Assembly: GCA_004151065.3 (NCBI GenBank)
Contig: NWUY0300015199.1
Span: 4,705-15,014 of the forward strand
Direction of reading: 5' to 3'
Source: Larix sibirica
Taxonomy: Eukaryota > Streptophyta > Pinopsida > Pinales > Pinaceae
Length of the DNA: 10,310 nt
Of the stretch, positions 1 to 7,416 are shown piece after piece (positions within the stretch are counted from its first letter, which is position 1; every line of letters starts with the position of its first letter). The translations under genes were made by a program, and so were the position numbers. The notes below the pieces were generated by a model. That model saw nothing but the letters and a program-made list of their open reading frames with translations. It had not been told where the DNA came from and ran no database searches.

Positions 1-78
1 TTCCACAACCAGGTGATGAGTGTTTAAACATATTAGCGAGCAGTGTGCTACAGGACTCACACTACGGACTTCGGATTG

Positions 79-100
79 CGAGAAGTTCTACTTCTTCTCG
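79..100. repeat. Short inverted repeat (7-bp stem)
   Basis: CGAGAAG (79-85) pairs perfectly with CTTCTCG (94-100) around an 8-nt loop. The left arm, as GCGAGAAG, recurs at 141-148 and is again followed by a CTACTT...GATGA string, so the hairpin is also part of a short imperfect direct repeat. No function is implied. Confidence 0.6.
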
Positions 101-115
101 ATGAACACTTAGGCT

Positions 116-140
116 ATTGCGCATCCAAGTACTGCGCAAT
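116..140. repeat. Perfect 8-bp inverted repeat, 9-nt loop
   Basis: ATTGCGCA (116-123) and TGCGCAAT (133-140) are exact reverse complements separated by 9 nt. It lies 15 bp after the 79-100 hairpin. The arms are GC-containing, unlike the AT-rich palindromes that arise easily elsewhere in the window. Role unknown. Confidence 0.75.
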
Positions 141-392
141 GCGAGAAGGCTACTTGATGACAGGACAGCGCTATGAAGACTGCGCTTCCTCTTACAAAAT
201 TATGCAACTTGATAGATCTTACTTAATGTTAAAAGATGCATTCAACAAGCCTAGTAGCCTACAAACCTTGCAAACTTATACACTGTGACAGCCAATGATA
301 TCACCGCGCACTTCCAGTGCTGCGCTAACTATCTATCCAACTAGTTCATGCATTCATATAACTGTGAAGTGCTGGTGCATTCGGAATTCATC

Positions 393-394
393 NN
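393..394. other. Unresolved bases (NN)
   Basis: Two ambiguous bases interrupt the sequence. A further single N is at 2932. Reading frames crossing either site cannot be trusted. Confidence 0.99.
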
Positions 395-427
395 ATCGTG
401 CCCTTAGGTCACGTCTTTACAATCAAG

Positions 428-444
428 TGGGCCAAAAACCCTAA
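428..444. promoter_or_regulatory. Site II-like motif next to a telo-box
   Basis: TGGGCC (428-433) lies 2 bp before AAACCCTAA (436-444). In plants, site II elements (TGGGCY) combined with telo-boxes are a known promoter signature of ribosomal-protein, translation and replication genes, usually close to the transcription start. Here no gene is recognised on either side, so the pair may be a fossil promoter, part of a transposon, or chance. Orientation relative to any transcript is undetermined. Confidence 0.25.
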
Positions 445-1389
445 GGTTACCCAAAACCTTCATGGTTACTTTTCTAACCAGGACTGCTAAGCTTTGATAG
501 TGACTTATCCATCCTGGCCATCCTCTGCATGTGGTCATGTCGCTTTCAGCCTGCCCTGTTGACCGCATGCCGACTGTCACTTTCATCCTATCATTCCTTC
601 TCTAATGGCTTTGTGTGCTTAATTCACATCGTGCTTCCTCCACTCATGTGACCGGTCTCTTTCCTTCCGTGCCACTCCTTACCTTCCTATTGGGAATCAT
701 GGAGTACTTCGACAAAACAGGTCGCTTTCATAGGTCGACCTTCCCTTACATTCTTTACCAAAAATAGGTGCCCTGCTGGCACTTCGCGGTGCTACCCCTT
801 CACGGAATTGGATCTCAGCTGCATGGTTCCTACCCTATTGATACTGTGCTGCACTCAACTTCACAGCTTCCAAAACTGTCTTACCAAAAATTCCTTAAAA
901 GAGCTACGCTGTAAATTAGCAGCCTCAAAATTGTCTTGCATCAAAAATGCCTTACTTGGGCTAGGCCCAACACTTTCTAGAGAGGAATCACCAATATTTT
1001 TTGGTAGGTTGAACCCATTTTCATGGCCATACTTAATTGTCAACTTTCACTTTTTTTTATATGGGTGGAGTGACATCATCTACTAAAACATTTGTGATTT
1101 TTAGATATAATTGGAAAAAGGACATAACAAAAATTGCATATATTAGTATTTTTAGTTATTTAGAAGTAATATGAAGAGTCATATCTAAATGTATTTATAT
1201 GTGGTGTTCATTAATAATACAATTCATTATTCAACATCGACCGGAGTACATACTCAATTTCTCATAATGATCAAGCCTATCAGGATCGCTCAATTTACAA
1301 AATTGTCGCTCAATCAAACATATGAAGAAGTTGCTCGAAAAGTCAAAAATGATTTCCACTGCTGCAGAAAACAAAATAGTCGAAGAAGC

Positions 1390-1600
1390 TATCAAAATTT
1401 GAGTTCTTGAATTTCATGAAGAGAGACGCAGTTCAGTATCAACCAAAAATTGTTCCTCTAGCTCTAGAAGCTGCAAGGAAAGACACAATTCAGTATCCAT
1501 GAATGTTTGCTGCTCAAATTTGGTGCCTTTAGGATTTCATGAAGACAATCACAATTCAATATCCGACAAGGACTAATCTCCAAGTTCGGAGTTTTCAAAG
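1390..1600 (-). repeat. Decayed tandem repeat, three copies (57 and 66 bp spacing)
   Basis: A core resembling CAATTCAGTATC occurs at 1429-1440, 1486-1497 and 1552-1563, giving spacings of 57 and 66 bp. The first and third copies also share an ATTTCATGAAGA string directly before the core; over about 30 bp they agree at roughly 24 positions. On the minus strand two copies fall in one open frame and give two 22-residue repeats starting LKTPNLE and LKAPNLS and each containing ILNC. The third copy is out of that frame. The unit therefore arose by tandem duplication and has since diverged by substitutions and at least one indel. Confidence 0.6.
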
Positions 1601-2030
1601 TTAAATGTAATTTACGATTCAGGGAAGCTAGTAGCTCACTATTGGTGACATCAAACATCTTTTGAAATATCTCAAAGAGCATCGAAGTATGCTCCTGTTT
1701 CTTTTCTAGACAAATAATATGATCCTTCAAAGCTAAAATTTCCACTACATTCCACTGATTAATTTATATCTAAGCATACCATTCTCGGATATCGACCTCC
1801 TTCACATGTGTTTCCCATGTTTCCAAGTTGTTCTTAATATGTAAGAATTATGCTCGATGTGCATGAATTGTTGTGGATAGATTGGCCATAGAATCAACAT
1901 GTTGAAAAGAATCGGACATGGAGATAATAATTGTAAATAAATTGGATATCGAATTGCAGAATCACTAACAAATGAAGTGAACACCAGCATAGAGGCAATG
2001 CACATAACAAATTATGCATTCAGCCATGAT
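1464..2030 (-). pseudogene. Coding-like but broken block, unknown family
   Basis: Read on the minus strand, this block gives several consecutive open stretches in shifting frames rather than one ORF. The longest runs from about 1767 down to 1464 and contains EILALKDHIICLEKK and LFEIFQKMFDVTNSELLASL, amphipathic and rather helix-like. Before it, in another frame and broken by stops, comes a helix-like stretch including NLETWETHVKEVDIREWYA, and further back SFQHVDSMANLSTTIHAH. The composition resembles an eroded coiled-coil-like protein, for example a transposon structural protein, but I recognise no family motif. An old gene with lost frame, a multi-exon gene, or chance open frames all remain possible. 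The 3' end runs into the tandem repeat at 1390-1600. Confidence 0.2.
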
Positions 2031-3630
2031 GTCTCGATAGATTTAAAAGATCAGTTACCAAATTTGATAAGACCTGTAATTAATTTCCAACCATAAATAA
2101 GTTTAAAAGGTAGCTACGATTGCAGGCTACCAGAATATGGAAATGACACAAAAGCGAGGCTACATTCATAATTGATTTGACGGCTTTCCTTAGTGTTGGA
2201 GTCTACATGTTTGCAAGTAAGATTAATAAGTTGTCAATCATCTTTTTAGCCAGTCCGTTAACCATGTCAAATATTCCAATAGGAATTCCAATTACCCTCT
2301 CCATGCAAAGAAATCTAGACCATAGGTGCTGCTAAATCTTGTGATCCTGGTCATTGATGTAGTCCCATTTCTTCTGCATATCTCTGCATCCTCTAACAGG
2401 TGTGATATAATCTCGAGGAATATTTGGGTTTTCCATGTGCCAGATATCATTTGTATTCCCTCAAAAATTCATCCCTATGTGAACGGATTCGATTAGAACC
2501 CCAAATGATTTGAGTTGTCCGCACTCCATTTCCCCACGAATCATCCACAACTTTCCTTCTTTCCCTCAATGACCATGATCTATGTTGGCAATAATCTTTT
2601 TCGACTACATAGCCTTCCTCCTACATCGTGTAATTCATGTTTCTTTCCTCATTGATGGCTACAATTGCTAGCCAAATCAATATGGATGACCTGAATCCTC
2701 CCAGTGACGATGCACATAAAATGCATCAAGTTTGTACATGTGTTGGCCTCTAGTGGATTTTGATAAATCCATGGGCCAAATGTGTCATGTTAGCAACCTC
2801 ATTTTAAGGTGGCACAAATTTTTCTAGTTCCTATATGATCTATAAAGGTAGGATTTATATTTCACATAACTCAAGAGCACAAAGAAACCCAATTTCATAT
2901 TTGAACTTTGAATTATGTAGATCATTGTTCTNACTAGTTTTCATAATGCATTTGATAAATGAATGAATATGATCCAAATGAAGTTATTCTTGTTCCTAAA
3001 GTTGTTTAAGATGTCATTATATGAATTATTCCAATTCTCATATCAGAATTTTGTGAGCCTTCATTGACTGTTTGGAAGTCCTGAATTCTAACTAGTTGCG
3101 TAATCCTAGTAGGAAATTTTCATTGTATCTTTGTGAGAAATTATCATAACATTATATAACTTTACGGAATGAAAAATAACTGTATATTGAATATAAATTT
3201 ATTTTATTTAGCCTCCTGAAGTCAGAATTATTCACCAATAGCTTCCATTCAATGATTAGTGAATTACTAGTTTGCTTATGTTGGAGTTCCCAGGAGCATT
3301 GTATTAGATTTCATCCTTTCCGATTCTAAACCATAAATGGTCTCAGTGCTTTTTGAAAAGGTACTATCAACTATATTAGTCCTCCTCTCTTCCATAGTGC
3401 TTGATTTTTCCTACCTCTAATAAAAATAGCCCATTGAATCCATTGTTTTTAGCTGAGTCTGGCATGAAATTGAGTTAGTGTATCATCAACCCTAGTTGGT
3501 GCATTACATGCACTTGAATAAGAGGTCTAAACATGATTTTTCTCTTGTTTTGACACCTAATGTTGTAGCTTTATTGAATCTAATTTAAGCGATTGCAATC
3601 ATTGACATTTGAATCAGTAGTGAAATTAAA
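2031..3630. other. No recognisable gene
   Basis: No convincing ORF, RNA gene, long repeat or element terminus is seen. On the minus strand between about 2850 and 2150 there are short purine-rich open stretches in alternating frames (for example RDMQKKWDYINDQDHK and ERVIGIPIGIFDMVNGLAKK) interrupted by stops. These may continue the eroded coding-like block at 1464-2030, but I cannot assign them to a family. Base 2932 is unresolved. The remainder is AT-rich unique-looking sequence. Confidence 0.4.
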
Positions 3631-3658
3631 ACAGAGTTTCCAGCACAGAGTTTCCAAC
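3631..3658. repeat. 14-bp tandem duplication
   Basis: ACAGAGTTTCCAGC (3631-3644) is followed directly by ACAGAGTTTCCAAC (3645-3658), one mismatch in 14. This is a small local duplication with no evident function. Confidence 0.85.
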
Positions 3659-4920
3659 ATCTGAAGCTTAATCAAAACCTCTTCTCTGAACTTGCGCCTG
3701 TTCAAATTTTTATCCTTGCATTCTTTGCTTTTGCAATTTTTTTTGTACTTACTATTGTGTTTGTGAGTAGCATTATTCTATTGAATTGAATTATGAGTGT
3801 AATTGGGTGCATTTTTTGTTGAATCCAACACCCTTTTGTTGAGTTTAAATTTTCTATTGTCAAGTTGGATTATTGTAAAAAGGGTGAAAAGATCTACATC
3901 AAAAGAAAAGCCATTCTGAACCTGTTTCTGTTAAGAAATTTCAGCAGTTTGTGAATGAGGAACTAAGTAATCATTTTGAAAATAAACGAAATCCCTAATA
4001 TCCTTTGCAACTTAAAAGAAAACCCAGCCACAAGAGCATGAGTAGTTTAGACACCCCTTTTACTATCATCCAAAAATTAAATTTGCTTTGAATCAGATAG
4101 TAGTAAGGCATAGGATGATTCACCACTGTCTAACACTACTTTCATAAGTATCCTACTGCCAAAAATTTCCTCCACAATACTACTCTCATTTCACTTCTGA
4201 TAAAAATAAGGATGATTGAATAAAAAGTGGTAGCATAAGGATGTGGGGAAGATGTGGTTATATAGGCTTGCACTCAAGCCTCTTAAATAAAAACCTATGG
4301 TGACAACAATGAATGTCAAAAAGAAGTTGTGATATTGAAAGTAGGGTAGGAATAGTTGATTTTGAAATCTATTGAGGTGTGTGACTATTATATTTTGAGA
4401 AAGAAAATTAGACCGCAAACAAAATGCACTCACAACAAAGTAATTAGATGTGATATGTAGCGTTTGATATTAAAATATTTCAAATTGGATGGTATATATC
4501 TTAGTATATACATTATTAATTGTTTTGTGAGGGAGCGCATATTAATAACTTAACTAGAGAGGAGCCTAATCTACAAGTGAGTATATGGTGTGCTAATGAT
4601 ATATTGGAAATTTTGCAAGCAGTTTATTGAGTGAAGCCCCCGTGACTTGAATCTCATATTATGCTTTGCACAATAACAATGATTCATATTCATAAAACCA
4701 CTCCTTAACACACCCACACATACTCCAATTTAGGTATGGTTTTTGAGGTGATATATATTTATAAGGACATGTTTTGATATCTCCATATTCTTTGTGGAAT
4801 TGTTTGTAGTTAATCCAGGGTAATTATGGTTTCATTTCTCAAATGAATGAAAGGTGCAACCATATTAATAAACATCCCACTAAATTTCAAGTGGAGAAGG
4901 TATAGCAGGACTTTAACCCT
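3659..4920. other. No recognisable gene
   Basis: AT-rich sequence with no supported coding region. An 80-codon minus-strand frame at 4191-4433 has a low-complexity F/L/Y/H-rich translation typical of AT-rich DNA and is not called. The T-rich stretch around 3700-3850 has the look of the untranslated end of an old retroelement, but neither LTR ends nor a primer-binding site could be identified. Confidence 0.4.
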
Positions 4921-5096
4921 AGTAAATTCAAATTCACCAAAAAATTATTGATGAGGGCCCTTCAAGGATCATCACCAAAAGTGTCACCAAAAAGATAATT
5001 AGCAATGGTATTTTAACAATTGTCACCATAAGTATCACCAAATACAAAATTGGAAACGAACTTTTCACGACTATCACTAAAAGTGTTGCTGAAAAG
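4921..5096 (+). repeat. Array of ~51-bp degenerate subterminal repeats
   Basis: TCACCA/TCACTA motifs start at 4972, 5023 and 5074, exactly 51 bp apart, each followed by a related string (AAAAGTGTCACCAAAAA, then TAAGTATCACCAAAT, then AAAAGTGTTGCTGAAAA). A fainter copy precedes them from about 4921. The last copy runs straight into the first ~131-bp unit at 5097, so the two arrays are continuous and probably share an ancestral short unit. Confidence 0.6.
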
Positions 5097-5490
5097 GGAT
5101 TTGGTTACAGGATTTAAATTTTTTTTCACAAAAAGCACTTATGTCAATAATTTTTCATAGCCCATCACCATAAGTACATTGGTGGTGATCATTTAAGGTG
5201 GGTCACAGGTATGACTGTCACCAAAACGGATTTGCTGATAGGAATGAAAGAGTTGTCACCAAAATCACTTACGGCAATGATTTTTCAGATCCCGTCACCA
5301 TAAGTGACTCCATCAATGACCTTTGAAAGGCCCATCACAAGCATGATTGTCACAAAAAATGGATTTGGTGACGAGATTGAAAGAACTATCAAGAAAATCA
5401 CTTATAGTGACATTTTCCCATAGCCCATCACCATAAGTGACTTTGGTGACCATTGTTTAAGGTCTGTCACAAGCATGACCATCACCGTAG
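5097..5490 (+). repeat. Three tandem units of ~131 bp
   Basis: Units begin with GGATTTG at 5097, 5228 and 5361 (lengths 131, 133 and about 130 bp). Each carries, in the same order, a GGATTTGSTGA-like start, AAAATCACTTAYGG, a T-rich run, TCACCATAAGT (5165, 5295, 5428), a GTGAYCATTTAAGG-like segment and a CACAAGCATGA-type end. The TCACCATAAGTGA core is itself an imperfect palindrome (TCAC...GTGA). The units lie directly inside the CACTA terminus and are best explained as its subterminal transposase-binding repeats. Confidence 0.8.
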
Positions 5491-5533
5491 GCACTTTTTC
5501 TTGTAGTGATATAACTACTAAATGTGACAATAA

Positions 5534-5590
5534 TGACCATAATGTGCTCATAGTGACCATAGTGACCATAATTTGATCATAGTGACTATG
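5534..5590 (+). repeat. Short tandem repeat outside the CACTA end
   Basis: TGACCATAATGTGCTCATAG (5534-5553), a 9-bp short copy (5554-5562), TGACCATAATTTGATCATAG (5563-5582) and a partial TGACTATG (5583-5590) follow one another. They start 26 bp beyond the transposon end. The GTGACCAT word also occurs inside the CACTA subterminal repeats, so the two may be related, but this is not proven. Confidence 0.65.
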
Positions 5591-6590
5591 TATATTATGC
5601 AACGCATGCATATGACATAACATGACCATAAGGCCCCTGACCACTAAAACCCCTAACAACAAGATATGATGTCCATTTTGAGGTTTAGTATACCATGGGT
5701 GGTTCTTCAAACGTAGGTTGTGGTACATGGCAAAAATTATCGGTCTTAGACCATAACATAGTTTGCAAGGTTGAAGAGCCATGCTCAAGGACCAAATCCA
5801 CAACTAATCCTTGCATACAAAATATTTATCATTAAAGGGATATTTTTTATAAGGAGAATACTTCATGTCTTAGGCCATTTGGGTTCTCTATGCAATTTAT
5901 GGGGACATATGGAACCCAATGGAAACCCACGATCCCTACACAAGGAATTTGTCATGTCAATAATGTGGAAATTTCAAATTTCAAATGGATTTTAAAGATA
6001 AAAAATATTTCACCCTTAACTATAGGTTTCTCAAATATTAACCCTATTAATTTTCATCCTTAAGGATTCTACAAAATATAATACAAAACAACATCAACAA
6101 TGGATTATATTTCAATCCTTAATAACTCCAAGCTTCTAGGAAATCCATGAAAAGTGATACCAAAGTGTTTCGATAAGTTTCATCCCTCCAAGGAATCTTA
6201 TCTTGCGTAACCATATTTTAAAACTCTTTATTTACAAAAATTAATACAACATTAAAAAAATCCTTATCTTCTTTAATTATAATGTTAAATCACTCAATAT
6301 AGTAACAAGATAAATACTGAATATGCTACATATATTGAACTCAAATAGAATAAAAACTACGTCTAAGCAGAATGGAGGTCTAGATGAGGATTTAAGTTTA
6401 GAATATTGACCAACCAAAAAAAAAAACTTTTTCCCACATATTGCAAATCATGGACATTGGTTTTCATGAGAGAAAAAAATATAATACTCTCAATGCAACA
6501 TTTAAAGAGAGTATATGTTAGCATATATATTATTCAACCCATCAAACCTTGACGATGTATATTATGACATATATAAACTTTTAAATACAA
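5591..6590. other. No recognisable gene
   Basis: AT-rich sequence between two CACTA-like ends that face each other. No supported ORF: the frames at 5402-5803 (minus) and 5771-5995 (plus) have no motif, and the former runs through the transposon repeats. Homopolymer runs and short AT-rich strings only. Confidence 0.45.
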
Positions 6591-6855
6591 CACTACAAGG
6601 TGCTTATGGTGTGCCACCCACAATATCGACCTAAGTGGTGAACTCCAACCACAAATTTGTCAAAATGTATGAGTCTCATATTATTGTATGTTATTTCATA
6701 ATGTTATTATATATTTAGATTTGTCCTTGGGGGTTGGTTGAACCTCATTATATATTTAGATTTGTCCTTGGGGGTTGGTCAAAGGTTCAAGGAATGTTAA
6801 TATTTTTATTTTTTTAGGCCAGTCTTGATGATAGGGATTAATGGCCATTATAGTG
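6591..6855. mobile_element. Possible small degenerate CACTA-like element
   Basis: CACTACAAGG (6591-6600) matches the plant CACTA terminus for its first 9 bases and continues GTGCTTATGGTG, similar to the inner sequence of the 5508 terminus read from the other strand (GTGCCTACGGTG). The nearest matching right end is ATTATAGTG finishing at 6855, giving inverted ends CACTACAA and CACTATAA and a length of 265 bp. Flanking trinucleotides are CAA and TAA, so the target duplication is imperfect at best. An alternative is that only the left end of a longer element lies here. No transposase is present. Confidence 0.25.
6706..6779 (+). repeat. Perfect 33-bp direct repeat, 8-bp spacer
   Basis: Positions 6706-6738 and 6747-6779 are identical over 33 bp; the unit starts ATTATATATTTAG and ends TTGGGGGTTGGT. 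The 8-bp spacer is TGAACCTC. Identity after 33 bp in an otherwise eroded region implies a recent duplication. The spacer-side TTGAACCT (6738-6745) is also inverted as AGGTTCAA just past the second copy. Confidence 0.95.
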
Positions 6856-7330
6856 TAATGTCCCTCAAATCGTGAATTAATTTTTTTTTATAGGGTCTAT
6901 TAATAAAAAGACTTTAAGATTTGTTTAAACAATACTTTCAACATTGCATTTAAACACTAGAATTAGTATAAATCTGGAAACTACCTGTAATGTTTTCGTT
7001 GATTGGTTTGTACAGTATTGGTCTTAGCAGTATTGGTCTTGGCATGGATTGATTTCATCTATATCCTTGATGCTATTATTTTTCATTTTACAGTATTTGT
7101 TTACTTCATTCTATGTCTACGTTTGTGTTGCGATCTTTGTTATATATTTCAACCCTATGACGTGTTTGTGAAATATGATGCTTTATGCTATTTTGTAGGC
7201 ATGTAAATCCCCATTGGTAGGAAGGGTCTCAAGGTTCCAGGTCTTAGATTTACCCAAGCTAATAAATGTAATACTTTTGTGCAGGTGCCAAAAAGAAAGT
7301 CCTAAGCTAGCAATCGAAATAAAGTGTGTG
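6856..7330. other. No recognisable gene
   Basis: AT-rich, becoming T-rich on the plus strand from about 7000. The 67-codon plus frame 7003-7206 is rich in V, L, F and Y with no motif and is attributed to T-rich composition. The sequence could be upstream or promoter DNA of the candidate unit that follows. Confidence 0.35.
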
Positions 7331-7332
7331 AG

Positions 7333-7357
7333 GTCTTAACAAGGAAAGGATTAAGAC
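7333..7357. repeat. 7-bp inverted repeat upstream of telo-box
   Basis: GTCTTAA (7333-7339) and TTAAGAC (7351-7357) are exact reverse complements with an 11-nt purine-rich spacer, 15 bp before the telo-box at 7372. It could be a dimeric protein-binding site, or chance. Confidence 0.4.
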
Positions 7358-7371
7358 TTAACATTATGCAT

Positions 7372-7380
7372 AAACCCTAA
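7372..7380. promoter_or_regulatory. Telo-box (AAACCCTAA)
   Basis: An exact telo-box. In plants this motif is enriched close to the transcription start of translation-related and cell-cycle genes, and is bound by telobox-binding Myb-like factors. Here it lies 37 bp before an ATG and upstream of the best splice-site series in the window, which fits a promoter-proximal location. No clear TATA box sits at the expected distance, and the motif alone is weak evidence. Confidence 0.35.
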
Positions 7381-7416
7381 ACACTATTCATAAACGTTTA
7401 AGTTTACAATCGAAAA

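Larger units (their letters stand above)
1..1090. other. Non-coding or unrecognised region, relatively GC-rich
   Basis: This stretch holds no gene I can identify. An open frame of 81 codons on the plus strand (43-288) and one of 92 codons (808-1086) lack any recognised motif, have no clear coding bias and no partner exons, so I do not call them genes. The base composition is visibly richer in C and G than the AT-rich remainder of the window, and the shift back to AT-rich sequence is fairly abrupt after about 1080. This may reflect an old retroelement fragment or a different local history. Two bases, 393-394, are unresolved. The short hairpins and the promoter-like motif pair inside it are listed separately. 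Confidence 0.4.
4921..5508 (+). mobile_element. Right end of a CACTA (En/Spm-like) DNA transposon
   Basis: The sequence ends at 5508 with TTTTTCTTGTAGTG (5495-5508), the reverse complement of the CACTACAAGAAAAA terminus common to plant CACTA elements. Inward of it lie several hundred bases of tandem and inverted copies of motifs such as TCACCATAAGTGAC and GTCACCAAAA, which matches the subterminal repeat regions where En/Spm-type transposase is known to bind. The possible 3-bp target duplication on the right is ATA (5509-5511). No matching CACTACAAG left end lies upstream in the window, and no transposase gene is present, so this is either a truncated copy or one whose left part is outside or unrecognisable. 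The left limit given is only where the repeats become detectable. Divergence between copies points to an old, immobile element. Confidence 0.6.

Noticed and set aside
43-288. 81-codon plus-strand frame with several Cys and Tyr residues
   Set aside because: No recognisable domain, no supporting exons, and it includes the two hairpins; too short to stand alone.
1101-1188. TTAGATAT (1101-1108) and ATATCTAA (1181-1188) as inverted ends of a tiny MITE
   Set aside because: An 8-bp AT-only match is expected by chance in this composition and no target duplication is visible.
4134-4140. CACTACT as a possible left end of the CACTA element ending at 5508
   Set aside because: The sequence after CACTAC does not match the other terminus, the flanking trinucleotides differ (TAA against ATA), and no subterminal repeats follow it.
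4191-4433. 80-codon minus-strand frame
   Set aside because: Low-complexity F/L/Y/H-rich translation, no motif, no splice context.
4921-5490. Regularly spaced repeats that could suggest a CRISPR array
   Set aside because: Repeats are degenerate and contiguous without unique spacers, and the context is a plant DNA transposon terminus.
5402-5803. 133-codon open frame on the minus strand, the longest in the window
   Set aside because: It runs through the CACTA subterminal repeats and the TGACCAT tandem repeat; its VTMVTM-type strings are repeat translations and no motif is present.
6783-6793. GGTTCAAGG resembling a tRNA B box
   Set aside because: The full GGTTCRANNCC pattern is not met and no cloverleaf or A box lies upstream.
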